A DNA stretch of 48,047 nt from a virus, in IMG/VR virus record IMGVR_UViG_3300001589_005307, positions 1 to 48,047 of that record; one strand, written 5' to 3'. Below are positions 1-7,732 of the stretch, piece by piece. How positions within the stretch are numbered: position 1 is the stretch's first letter; every line of letters starts with the position of its first letter. The position numbers and the translations under genes were made by a program. Below the pieces are notes generated by a model, which saw only the letters and a list, made by a program, of their open reading frames with translations, searched no databases and was not told the DNA's origin.

Positions 1-1
1 C

Positions 2-472
2 ACCACCGGCGGTTCAGCATATGAAACAAGAATTACTGAAGTTGACTACTATGACAATCGACCTATTGTCGATAGTTTATTTTCATCACAAGGACAAGTT
101 ACACTCACAAATGTATCATCGACTTCTCGTATCATAAAGTATAGACATCGTGTGTCTATCAAGAGAGGCACTTATACTATATCACAAGACTCTACGGACT
201 ATGAAGTGTGTGTCGATGATGGACAGGTAATATTCTATTACGAATCTCCAGCATTACAGATTGGTGTTCCACATGTGCAGGAGTGGACGTACTCAGTGGA
301 GATACAACCGTATGGTGACATCAATGGCGATGGATGTGTGAACGGTAGTGACTTGGGATTTTTCTTTGGTGACTGGGGAACAGACATAGAACAATCAGAC
401 TTCAACGGAGACGGAGAAGTTAATGGTATTGATTTAGGAATTCTCTTTGAGAATTGGAAAAATGAGTGTTAG
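2..472 (+). CDS. Dockerin-domain protein, 5' end cut off by window
   Basis: The frame is open from base 2 to the stop at 472 (156 residues seen), so the gene begins before the window; the GTG at 152 is only an internal candidate start. The first ~105 residues look like a beta-rich virion or adhesin segment that I do not recognise. The last ~50 residues form a dockerin-type pair of calcium loops: 'GDINGDGCVNGSDL' followed by 'SDFNGDGEVNGIDL', each with the D-x-N-x-D-G-x-V-x-x-x-D-L pattern and each followed by an aromatic-rich helix ending in W. The protein ends in a cysteine. In cellulosomes such modules bind cohesins; paired dockerins are also abundant in planctomycete surface proteins. Its 3' end overlaps the convergent small gene by 4 bp. 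Whole-protein function is unknown; the dockerin call is strong. Confidence 0.8.
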   Translation, partial: TTGGSAYETRITEVDYYDNRPIVDSLFSSQGQVTLTNVSSTSRIIKYRHRVSIKRGTYTISQDSTDYEVCVDDGQVIFYYESPALQIGVPHVQEWTYSVEIQPYGDINGDGCVNGSDLGFFFGDWGTDIEQSDFNGDGEVNGIDLGILFENWKNEC

Positions 473-699
473 ACTGCTTTGCGTCTTGCTCGGGACATGA
501 ACCGTGCCCGCAATGCTCGGTTGACTACTTGGTTGTAGCGGATAACATAATCAGCAATATCTTTATCATCAATGTCATTAATGTCGGGCAGTTTTGCTTC
601 TGCCTCCGCAATTTCCTCAACTTCCTCTTCGATTTTGGGTTGTATAACCTTCTTCGATGCTTCGTTGAGTGATTTGAAAAGATTTTTGTTTAGACGCAT
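469..699 (-). CDS. Small probable internal-head/prohead-core protein
   Basis: 76 residues on the reverse strand, ATG at 699, with a clear SD (GAGG) in the short upstream region. It is charged and probably alpha-helical: an acidic stretch near residues 22-35 and an Arg-rich C terminus. The N terminus has a short basic/hydrophobic leader ending in S-L-N-E followed by A-S-K-K. This matches the (L/I)-x-E|A consensus of T4 prohead protease gp21 and the form of T4 capsid-targeting sequences, which are N-terminal peptides of about 10 residues ending in I-A-E|A. That suggests an internal head or scaffold-core protein. I cannot assign it to gp67, gp68 or a named internal protein. It is convergent with the dockerin gene and divergent from the small membrane-protein gene. 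Confidence 0.65.
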   Translation of the reverse strand: MRLNKNLFKSLNEASKKVIQPKIEEEVEEIAEAEAKLPDINDIDDKDIADYVIRYNQVVNRALRARFMSRARRKAV

Positions 700-714
700 A
701 TGTTACCTCTGATA

Positions 715-722
715 TTATGTAT
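715..722 (-). promoter_or_regulatory. Candidate late-promoter motif ATACATAA
   Basis: On the reverse strand ATACATAA lies 15 nt before the ATG at 699, leaving room for the SD. It differs by one base from ATACATAT, seen at the same kind of position before three forward genes (starts 3499, 14001, 41732). It plays the part T4 TATAAATA plays. The 96-bp gap 700-795 also holds CTACATAT at 739-746, 49 nt before the forward gene at 796. Inference only. Confidence 0.4.
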
Positions 723-795
723 AAGAATTTTAAAACTACTACATATTGATAACGGTTTTATGTAAAAACACAAGATTCATCAAGGAGAATGCTGA

Positions 796-1071
796 ATGAC
801 TGATCAATCAAAAGATGCTCTACAAAAGAAGTTTGGTATAGCAGCGATATTGGTAGGATGGTTCGTAACCATTGCCGCATTTGTATATAATTTTGCGGCA
901 ACCAACGCGAACTATTCACATCGTATCGATACGATTGAACAAGAATTAATCAACCTCGACTCACGAATGGATGTGAGTGAGGCATTCAGAATCGAACTTG
1001 CTGCTGACTTAGCAGAAATCAAGACGGATCTCCTCTGGATCCGTCGAACAATGGAAGAACAAGGAAGATAA
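796..1071 (+). CDS. Small single-pass membrane protein with coiled coil
   Basis: 91 residues with a strong SD (AAGGAG, about 9 nt before the ATG). Residues ~14-35 are a hydrophobic segment ('IAAILVGWFVTIAAFVY') that would span the membrane once. After it comes a polar, heptad-like region (~40-88, leucine/isoleucine/valine at regular spacing, many E/D/R) likely to form a coiled coil. I do not recognise the family. Small membrane proteins with this layout occur among phage lysis accessory or inhibition proteins, but nothing here is diagnostic. It ends 3 nt before the large polyprotein gene, so the two are probably co-transcribed. Confidence 0.7.
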   Translation: MTDQSKDALQKKFGIAAILVGWFVTIAAFVYNFAATNANYSHRIDTIEQELINLDSRMDVSEAFRIELAADLAEIKTDLLWIRRTMEEQGR

Positions 1072-1074
1072 ACT

Positions 1075-3471
1075 ATGTGGTATCCACCCAGTAAACAACA
1101 AATCGAAAGTAACACCAACCCATTCCGTGCTTTGACTATAGAGCAGATGCGTCTCAAGCAGCAGCAAGAGATTGCCGAACAGGAGATGCGAAAGGCAGAA
1201 GAAGAGGGGAAAACTAATCTTGATGAAAAAGTCAAGGTTCCTTCTACACTCATCAAAAGTTTCCAGAAGGATATAAAGAATGAGCGTGATTATCAGTTTG
1301 CTGGAACAACTAGCAAAGAAGATAAAAAACAAATCATTGATGACGAAAAAGAACTTATTAAAGTTTTAAAGTTGTTACAAAAAGGACAAATCGAACAGGC
1401 ATATGATGCTTTCGACGCACTGGATACCGCGTTGCAAGATGTCGTCCCACAAAAACTACTCAAGTTCATGGATAAGAATCTTTCTGAAAGCACTATCGCA
1501 CTTCTTGATGAGTTCATGGATCCAAATCTTGCTGAAACCACTCTCGCACTTCTCGATGAGATTGTGAGAGCAAAAGACAAGTACCCTGAAATTGACAAGA
1601 TCAAAAAGGTCATGAAGCAAAAGGGCATCGGATTCTACACCGAAAAGGGTAAGATCATGGTCAACCCCAAAAATGAGATGGCAGCAAAAGAAGCACTCAG
1701 CAAGGCATTCGGTGGCGACTACGAGAAGAAAACTGGTATGCAGGTCAAGGGTGATAAAAAGACTTCACTCTCCGCAGAAACAGAACTCGAAGAGATGTCT
1801 GCCAAGGACCACTACAAGAAAGTCTTGAAGGGTGGTAGAGGTAAGGGTTATGTGGTTGGTGTTGCCATCGACCGTGATCGTTATCCTAACCGCGAAAAAG
1901 AAGGACTCGAAGGACCATACAAGAGTCGCAAGTCTGGTAAAATTTTCTACTATGACAAAAAAGAGGGCAAGTATTACGATCCCGATTCTGATATGTTCCT
2001 TGCCGTAAGTGATGTCATGGAGTCAACCGAACTTGGTGAGTGGTGGGAGAAGCAAGTAAACTCCAAGAGCAAGGGTTGGAAGACCGCTGCGGTTAAGATG
2101 GATTTCGGGACTTACAACAAAAAGGGTCAACGCAAGGAGTTCAAGAAGGGTGATAAACTTTTCTACCTCGGCATGAAACTTGACAAGTATAAACTGGTTA
2201 TTGCAGCAACAGACCCTAAAGATGAGGGTTCATATTTCTCAATTCATCCCGCCCGTCTCGGTCTCAAGGGATTCGACAGTGCAACAGGTACACTAAAGGA
2301 TCATGTTGAACTCGATGAGGCAACTCGCCACACCGTTCATGTTGAAACAGACAGAGCAGGTTATAGAAAACTTGAAAAATTGATTGCATCCCTCGATGGT
2401 TATCAGGAATCAGAGTTTGAAAAAGAAGGAAAAGCAACTTTCACATTCGACGCAAAGAAGCACGATGGTACTGAACGCAAGAAGGTAGCAGAGTTTATCA
2501 AGAGCGTCAAAGGTGTGGAGTTTAGTCATGCTATCAAGGAAGACACCGAACTCACTGAAGCATGGACCGCAGACAGCGTGAAGAAAAACGCCGACATTGG
2601 TTCCGATAGTGGTTACGGTATCAACATCAAGAAGCGTGGGTCGATCACCAAGACTCCATACAAGCACATGCTCATGCTACGAACCAGTGCCAAGAAGATC
2701 AAGGTCAGATTCGATCATGGTAAGGATGAGTTTGTTGGTTCTCCTGAGCAGGTTGCAGATCACCTCAACAGAATCCTTGGTATCAAAGAAAACCCGGAGT
2801 ACGACGAAGATATGTCAATCATGAACATTGGCGAAGCACTCAAGTTCCCGAAAGTAAAGGGTAAGTTTACTCCAAAGCAAATCGATACACTCCGCAAGGA
2901 GTATGCCAAGATTGGTACTGTCGATCCATCGCAACCAACATATAAAAAACTAACCGCCTTTCTTGACGGATTAGATGATGATCAAATTTCTCAACTTTCA
3001 CAGGCGAAGATCAAGTTCATCTCTGGACTTGCACTTAACCGTGCAGTGAAACGGGGACTCAAGGATTCATATGAGTTCGACTCGAAGACTGGTGAGTACA
3101 TTCGTGCAGACGGAGAAGATCCACTAGGAATTGATGGTTCATTAGACAGACAGGTTAAAGAGTCCGTTGAAATTTCGGAAGCAGTCGATGAAGTCGCTGC
3201 CCGTGAACTCACCCTTTACATCGAGAACGATTCTACTCTTTACCGACAAAGAGTTCAACCCATTATCAAGAACCTTGCACGCAAGATGAAGAAGGGATCT
3301 TTTGATGCAGAACTCGCAGTCAAGGGATTCATGTATGCAGTCGAACATGGTCTCAAGAATTACAAGAAAGACTTTGGTGACGGTTTCAAGATCGACAAAG
3401 ACACCAAAAAGAAGGTCGCCCAAGATCTTCTAGATGGATTCATGGATGAAATCGAAGATGCAGCAAAATGA
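1075..3471 (+). CDS. Large probable head polyprotein with repeated prohead-protease sites
   Basis: 798 residues, Lys-rich and very polar. Matches to the T4 gp21-type cleavage rule (L/I-x-E, then A or another small residue) recur at residues 413-415 (LDE|A), 493-495 (LTE|A), 585-587 (IGE|A) and 700-702 (ISE|A). Weaker ones are LEE|M at 238-240 and LGE|W at 320-322. Most are preceded by E or V-E, giving a 'V/T-E-L/I-x-E-A' signature. Cutting there would give several compact pieces of ~75-175 residues. Residues 131-146 and 147-162 are a tandem 16-residue repeat (FMDKNLSESTIALLDE type). The C-terminal piece, from ~706 ('EVAARELTLYIEND'), resembles a conserved domain of marine T4-like virion proteins. 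I infer an internal head polyprotein; the cleavage is not proven. SD GGAAG overlaps the preceding gene's end. Confidence 0.7.
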   Translation: MWYPPSKQQIESNTNPFRALTIEQMRLKQQQEIAEQEMRKAEEEGKTNLDEKVKVPSTLIKSFQKDIKNERDYQFAGTTSKEDKKQIIDDEKELIKVLKLLQKGQIEQAYDAFDALDTALQDVVPQKLLKFMDKNLSESTIALLDEFMDPNLAETTLALLDEIVRAKDKYPEIDKIKKVMKQKGIGFYTEKGKIMVNPKNEMAAKEALSKAFGGDYEKKTGMQVKGDKKTSLSAETELEEMSAKDHYKKVLKGGRGKGYVVGVAIDRDRYPNREKEGLEGPYKSRKSGKIFYYDKKEGKYYDPDSDMFLAVSDVMESTELGEWWEKQVNSKSKGWKTAAVKMDFGTYNKKGQRKEFKKGDKLFYLGMKLDKYKLVIAATDPKDEGSYFSIHPARLGLKGFDSATGTLKDHVELDEATRHTVHVETDRAGYRKLEKLIASLDGYQESEFEKEGKATFTFDAKKHDGTERKKVAEFIKSVKGVEFSHAIKEDTELTEAWTADSVKKNADIGSDSGYGINIKKRGSITKTPYKHMLMLRTSAKKIKVRFDHGKDEFVGSPEQVADHLNRILGIKENPEYDEDMSIMNIGEALKFPKVKGKFTPKQIDTLRKEYAKIGTVDPSQPTYKKLTAFLDGLDDDQISQLSQAKIKFISGLALNRAVKRGLKDSYEFDSKTGEYIRADGEDPLGIDGSLDRQVKESVEISEAVDEVAARELTLYIENDSTLYRQRVQPIIKNLARKMKKGSFDAELAVKGFMYAVEHGLKNYKKDFGDGFKIDKDTKKKVAQDLLDGFMDEIEDAAK

Positions 3472-3472
3472 T

Positions 3473-3480
3473 ATACATAT
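3473..3480 (+). promoter_or_regulatory. Candidate late-promoter motif ATACATAT
   Basis: ATACATAT ends 18 nt before the ATG at 3499, followed by the SD GGAGATAAC at 3488-3496. The same 8-mer stands at matching distance before the genes at 14001 and 41732. A T4-like late promoter (T4: TATAAATA) is inferred. Confidence 0.4.
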
Positions 3481-3498
3481 TAGAACAGGAGATAACAC

Positions 3499-3912
3499 AT
3501 GAGTGATCTAGGAGCAGGCGGAACGGTTGATTACAGTGCCCTTCCCAACTACACACCACGATACAAGGCAAACGCGGTTGACATCAGAAGAACTGTTGCA
3601 CCAACCCCAACACAAATTGGCACCAAACAGTTCGTAGCAGACGCTGCTGCAAATGTAGGTTTTTCTGGCGCAGGCGATGCATTTGGTAAAACTTTCACAC
3701 AAGTGAACTCTGGAGTTCTTTTTCGTGTAGTTGATAGTGTATCAACTTCGTTCTGTCATGTTGGAATCAGTGCGGCAGGACTGGCAGTGCAAGATTGTGT
3801 TCTACTAGAGGACGGAGATGAAATCTTCATCCCAACACAAGACCTAAACAATATCTCTATCTTCTCTAACCCCGGAACTGCTGGTATTACTCTTTCAATG
3901 CTAGGAGAGTGA
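3499..3912 (+). CDS. Small virion-type protein A (paralogue of next gene)
   Basis: 137 residues, ATG after SD GGAGATAAC. The first ~35 residues ('DLGAGGTVDYSALPNYTPR', then KANAVDIRRTV) match the N terminus of the next gene position by position, so the two form a tandem duplicated family. The C-terminal part has a G-D-E-I-F-I-P motif and ends in a beta-hairpin-like 'GITLSMLGE'. The same arrangement recurs in the protein ending at 7733 ('SPGEEVFLEI', end 'VNMSILGT'). This resembles small all-beta decoration or fibre-attachment proteins of phage particles. Function is not recognised; a structural role is inferred from the neighbours and from the late-type promoter motif. Confidence 0.7.
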   Translation: MSDLGAGGTVDYSALPNYTPRYKANAVDIRRTVAPTPTQIGTKQFVADAAANVGFSGAGDAFGKTFTQVNSGVLFRVVDSVSTSFCHVGISAAGLAVQDCVLLEDGDEIFIPTQDLNNISIFSNPGTAGITLSMLGE

Positions 3913-3913
3913 C

Positions 3914-4414
3914 ATGGGTGACTTAGACGCACAGGGTAATGTTGACAACAGCAATCTTCCCGCATACAAACCCAGACACAACGCCAACGCCACTGATATC
4001 AGAAGAAGCGTAGGTGTTGCTCCTAAAGTTTTTGACGTTGGTTCGCTAACAATAGGTAATTTTCAAACAATATCAGATCTTACTGGAGTTACTTCGTGTG
4101 TTGAGGGCGTAGAGGTAACCATTCATGGATCAACCAACGCTAGTGCCGATCTGAATGCCTTTAGAAGTGCAAACTATATGATCAAACTTGGGGGAGTAAC
4201 CGGAACATATAGTTTTGATAATGATTCTGAACTCTTCAATATTAATAGAAACCATGTCGGCGGAAACACCGATCCACTGGAAGCACCATCCGAAGGTATC
4301 TTTATTCCAACAACAGATCCAACTAAAATTTCTATTGGAGCAAAGACGAACAGCGGTTCCGGAGTTCATGTTGTCACCGTTTTTCAAACAAACGTAAGGG
4401 TGGCAATTAAATGA
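3914..4414 (+). CDS. Small virion-type protein B (paralogue of preceding gene)
   Basis: 166 residues; ATG one base after the previous stop, SD GGAGAG inside the previous gene. Its N terminus repeats the pattern of protein A: M-x-D-L-x-A-x-G-x-V-D-x-S-x-L-P-x-Y-x-P-R-x-x-A-N-A-x-D-I-R-R. The middle diverges and is longer; the C-terminal part again has an 'EGIFIPTTD' strand followed by a beta segment. This is probably a duplication in which an N-terminal docking segment is kept and the exposed part varies. It overlaps the next gene by 4 bp (ATGA), so the three small genes are translationally coupled. Structural role inferred. Confidence 0.7.
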   Translation: MGDLDAQGNVDNSNLPAYKPRHNANATDIRRSVGVAPKVFDVGSLTIGNFQTISDLTGVTSCVEGVEVTIHGSTNASADLNAFRSANYMIKLGGVTGTYSFDNDSELFNINRNHVGGNTDPLEAPSEGIFIPTTDPTKISIGAKTNSGSGVHVVTVFQTNVRVAIK

Positions 4415-4941
4415 GCATATATTCAGGATCATCTCCTTTCTCCAGAGGCAAACTTGGTGGTGCTAGAGGCATGGGTGCGAAAATGTCTCGGGGTGGTGCA
4501 AAGAAGAAATTTAAATTAACACTTTCTAGGCGTGACTCCAATGCGGTTACAAGAACCGGAACCTCTACCGCAGGAAAGGCAACCACTTTCGGGATGGGCA
4601 ACTCTGGCACTGGTCTTATCAGAAACGCCAACAGTCAGCAACTCACATCGAATAGTGGTCTCAGTCCCTTTGATGGTTTTGGCATCGTAGCGGCAGGCGG
4701 TGACCCAGTTGTGTATATACAACTCACTTGTGGGACAGATTTTGCCAGTTCGACAGCGGCGTTCGCAGGAAAGAAAAAAATTAAACCCACTCTCACTATA
4801 GATGGTGTTGATTATGTGGGTATATTAGATACGGATAGTTTTTCAGCAAGAACATATAAAGTAGTTTTCCCACAATTAACATCTTTATTTTCACTTAGTG
4901 CTGGAACCTCAACTGGATTTAAAATAGAATTTACAACTTAA
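4411..4941 (+). CDS. Virion-type protein with basic Gly/Arg/Lys-rich N terminus
   Basis: 176 residues; start overlaps the preceding stop (ATGA). Residues 1-45 are rich in G, R, K and S ('FSRGKLGGARGMGAKMSRGG') and probably disordered and strongly basic, as in proteins that touch DNA or an acidic surface. The remainder is beta-rich and small-residue-rich, with no catalytic pattern. I do not recognise the family. As third gene of a coupled run with proteins A and B it is probably a virion component. The run stops here: the next gene has its own sigma70-like promoter. Confidence 0.65.
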   Translation: MSIYSGSSPFSRGKLGGARGMGAKMSRGGAKKKFKLTLSRRDSNAVTRTGTSTAGKATTFGMGNSGTGLIRNANSQQLTSNSGLSPFDGFGIVAAGGDPVVYIQLTCGTDFASSTAAFAGKKKIKPTLTIDGVDYVGILDTDSFSARTYKVVFPQLTSLFSLSAGTSTGFKIEFTT

Positions 4942-4951
4942 TTTAATTAAC

Positions 4952-4980
4952 TTGACACAATACAGAATGGATGCTATAAT
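4952..4980 (+). promoter_or_regulatory. Consensus sigma70 promoter abutting exonuclease start
   Basis: TTGACA at 4952-4957, a 17-bp spacer, and TATAAT at 4975-4980: both boxes are exact consensus. The predicted transcript start (~4987) falls inside the first codons of the exonuclease gene, at an in-frame GTG (4987-4989). Messages from this promoter would therefore be leaderless or nearly so. Confidence 0.85.
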
Positions 4981-5646
4981 ATGCATGTGAACAACGATAA
5001 AACATTTACTCATGTACCCACTAAACATACTTTTGAAAATCTAAAGTGTGTTACGACCGAAGGCAGCAGACACTACGTCTGCCCAGATGGAAATAAGTAT
5101 TTTTCCGTCACCACAGTAACAGGACATAAGAAGAAGGCATTCTTTGCCGAGTGGCGAAGAAAGAACCCAGAGGAGTCCAAGCGGGTATGCTCGCGTGGAA
5201 ACAATCTGCACTCTCTTATTGAAGATTATATTAACAACAAGGATCTCAACCCAAAGGGTAACGAGACCATGCTGTTTAGACAATCTTTACCTATGCTCAA
5301 TAAGATTGATAATATTCACGCCCAAGAAGTACCACTTTATAGTAAATTACTTAAACTTGCTGGTCGCGTGGACTGCGTTGCTGAATTTGATGGTGTTCTA
5401 TCGATTATCGATTTCAAGGGTTCAACACGAGAAAAGCGTAGAAGTGATATTGGCAATTACTTTCAGCAAGCAACCGCATATGCAATTATGTGGAAAGAGA
5501 TGACTGGTCAGACTATTGAACAGATTGTCATTCTAATTGCAAGCGAAGATGGAAGCACACAAGAGATCGTGGATAACCCGATCAATCACGTTGCCTCTCT
5601 TCGTCAAACTATTGAAGATTTCCAGAACCTCAAAGTCCAGCGGTAA
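4981..5646 (+). CDS. PD-(D/E)XK exonuclease (phage exonuclease, MGME1/RecB-like fold)
   Basis: 221 residues. The PD-(D/E)XK core is visible: R-G-N-N-L-H-S-L-I-E at 72-81, G-R-V-D at 128-131, I-I-D-F-K at 142-146 (catalytic D144/K146), and the Q-x-x-x-Y helix at 163-167. The N terminus ('HYVCPDGNKYFSVTTV') matches phage exonucleases of this family, which act on DNA ends in recombination or host-DNA breakdown. The ATG at 4981 directly abuts the -10 box and no SD is visible. If the promoter is used, GTG at 4987 would be a leaderless start, losing two residues; alternatively read-through from upstream supplies the ATG. Its end overlaps the convergent cysteine-rich gene by 17 bp. Confidence 0.85.
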   Translation: MHVNNDKTFTHVPTKHTFENLKCVTTEGSRHYVCPDGNKYFSVTTVTGHKKKAFFAEWRRKNPEESKRVCSRGNNLHSLIEDYINNKDLNPKGNETMLFRQSLPMLNKIDNIHAQEVPLYSKLLKLAGRVDCVAEFDGVLSIIDFKGSTREKRRSDIGNYFQQATAYAIMWKEMTGQTIEQIVILIASEDGSTQEIVDNPINHVASLRQTIEDFQNLKVQR

Positions 5647-7729
5647 TCGCTCGTCGTCTTAAAACGGCAGGATTTAACCTTTGTGTTGTGGGTCGTAGAC
5701 CCTGATTCACATTGGTTTTTACTTTTGGTCTATGAGTGCCTTCTCGGTAAAACTTGAGAAGCATTGCTGGTTGCTCTGTAAGTGGTGCTGCCTTGAGACC
5801 GGTGCTTTCATCAAACCACTCTGATGCCTCGATCATAAAGTTCATTACACCGTCATTGTTCTTTGCTGCATCTCTTGCAAGACTTGTTAAATCAAATGCA
5901 ATTTTATCAAGTTGCTGTACATCTTCACCGATTGTGATGGATGACACCGCAGTTAAATTTCGGTCGGTTGCATTTCTTCCAGAATCCGATGTCCAGTCGT
6001 TTCCAGTAGAGTATAAATCACAACTCACTGTGCTGGTGTCAATTGTTTTGTTTGATTTGTAGACAGTTAGTTTAAGTGGTTTCACATATGGAGCAGCACC
6101 AGTAACTGGGATTCTTCCGTAGACATCAGCAATGGTGAGTTCGAGAAAACATGACATGATGGTATCTCTTGGTCCGACCGCAGATCCATTTGCTGATCCG
6201 GGAACAAGACCAACATTCAAATTATGATTAAAGTAGGCAATGGGAACGAGATCTTTTCCTCTATAATTTCCCTTTAGTGATGTAAGTTCACTTCCGGTGA
6301 TCACTAAACTGTTTACGTCTGGACATGGGGGACAGGGTTGACATGTGGTCTCTCCATCTTCACAACAACTGATGACTCCATCACAACCTTTCCCACCACA
6401 GACACCGTTACAGTCTGGGATTTGACAATCATCTGCATCACATTGATCTGGACATTTACCACAATCTGCCGGGTCACAATCTGATCCATCGCCACAACCA
6501 TTGCCACATTCACAATCAATTGGAGGATCTTCACCGCAACCACAACCGGGATCGGGAGTACACTCGTTGCCGGGAGGACATCCACCACCACATGGTTTTT
6601 GTGGATCACATACCACTGGTTCACCATCACATCCACATCCACCGGGTTGAGGGCAGTCACCGTTGGCATCACACCCACAAAGACATAGGTCACATGGATC
6701 GGGGCAATTTGTACAATTTGGTGTGCCACCAAGACATGGGTCGTCGTCGGGTCCGATGAGGGTCACACAGTCGCAACCGGCCGGACATGGAAAATTGTCA
6801 CATGGATTTGGAATCGGACAACAACCGAACGCATTCGAGGACGACGAACAAGTGGATGAACTAGAACATCCGCCACAGTTAGGATCGATAAATCTAAACC
6901 CGCAAAGTTGCGTCCCTTGTCCGCCTTGTTGGTTGCAACAACTTCTACAGTTGTTGGCACTGGTGGACTGTTGGGTGACGACATCATCGACACTTCCATC
7001 ACCCGTGTCATGATCCAACACACCATCATCCATAAAAGGACTATCACTTTGAAATTCTGGACGAATCTCTCCACTTTGTTCAAACTCTGATAAGCGTCTG
7101 GGATCGGTGGTAGGACTTGTATCTTCTAATATTGTTCGTTTAGTATTATCAAAAGAGAAGTCAATACCACCAGAGTTGTCTTTTGTCTGCTGACTAGTAA
7201 TGAAACCACTACTATCACCCATAGACATCGCAGGAGTTAGTCCTATGATTTTCTTCACGTCCTTATAGGTCACGTTTGGCATAGGATCATGAACTTTCAT
7301 TCCTTTTTTATATCTCGCATATGAAAGATTGTGGGAAATATTCATGACGGGGGCGTGATCGCCAGCGGCATCATTGTGTGATTTTCTATTTTCTGATTTA
7401 ATTTGTGTATGGGATGGAACAAGGAGATTGATCGCACCAAGACCAAAAAAATTATCAAAATCCACGCCACCATTAGTCTGGTGAGTATGGGCAGTGCCTC
7501 CTGCTAGAAGGACATCTTCTGCACTCTTTGTATTATCAATGTCACCATAACCTGTACCAATAAGAATATCATCGCAACAGTTATCAGGATCGTTGTTGTC
7601 GCAAGTTGGTCCTTCGTTACAATTACCACTTGGACATGGATTATCGTACACCCAAAAATCTTGCGTCAGTCGAACGAGGTTACCCGCTCCAAGGTGACGA
7701 CCTGCTGTTACGCGATGTCTTGCTGCCAT
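5630..7729 (-). CDS. Cysteine-rich virion-type protein with beta-rich C-terminal domain
   Basis: 699 residues, ATG at 7729 with AGGA upstream, 3 nt after the stop of the preceding reverse gene. Residues 1-260 are polar with a first small Cys cluster (~32-53). Residues 261-469 contain about 45 cysteines in 209 residues, in short C-x(1-6)-C spacings with many G, D, P and N ('CGCDGEPVVC', 'CGNGCGDGSDC'). Such a density implies a disulfide ladder or dense metal binding. The C-terminal ~220 residues look like a beta-sandwich with a W-containing loop and a D-L-T-S-L helix, somewhat like DNRLRE/CBM-type adhesive domains (weak resemblance). No enzyme motif. A surface-exposed fibre or head-decoration role is inferred. 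Its 3' end overlaps the exonuclease gene. Confidence 0.75.
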   Translation of the reverse strand: MAARHRVTAGRHLGAGNLVRLTQDFWVYDNPCPSGNCNEGPTCDNNDPDNCCDDILIGTGYGDIDNTKSAEDVLLAGGTAHTHQTNGGVDFDNFFGLGAINLLVPSHTQIKSENRKSHNDAAGDHAPVMNISHNLSYARYKKGMKVHDPMPNVTYKDVKKIIGLTPAMSMGDSSGFITSQQTKDNSGGIDFSFDNTKRTILEDTSPTTDPRRLSEFEQSGEIRPEFQSDSPFMDDGVLDHDTGDGSVDDVVTQQSTSANNCRSCCNQQGGQGTQLCGFRFIDPNCGGCSSSSTCSSSSNAFGCCPIPNPCDNFPCPAGCDCVTLIGPDDDPCLGGTPNCTNCPDPCDLCLCGCDANGDCPQPGGCGCDGEPVVCDPQKPCGGGCPPGNECTPDPGCGCGEDPPIDCECGNGCGDGSDCDPADCGKCPDQCDADDCQIPDCNGVCGGKGCDGVISCCEDGETTCQPCPPCPDVNSLVITGSELTSLKGNYRGKDLVPIAYFNHNLNVGLVPGSANGSAVGPRDTIMSCFLELTIADVYGRIPVTGAAPYVKPLKLTVYKSNKTIDTSTVSCDLYSTGNDWTSDSGRNATDRNLTAVSSITIGEDVQQLDKIAFDLTSLARDAAKNNDGVMNFMIEASEWFDESTGLKAAPLTEQPAMLLKFYREGTHRPKVKTNVNQGLRPTTQRLNPAVLRRRAITAGL

Positions 7730-7732
7730 AGG

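Noticed and set aside
466-672. 68-codon forward frame MLDCFASC...
   Set aside because: Antisense of the reverse-strand head-type gene, which has a better SD and a sensible composition.
6313-6732. 139-codon reverse frame inside the cysteine-rich gene
   Set aside because: Out-of-frame reading of the Cys-rich codons (Val/His-rich), nested in a clean longer frame.
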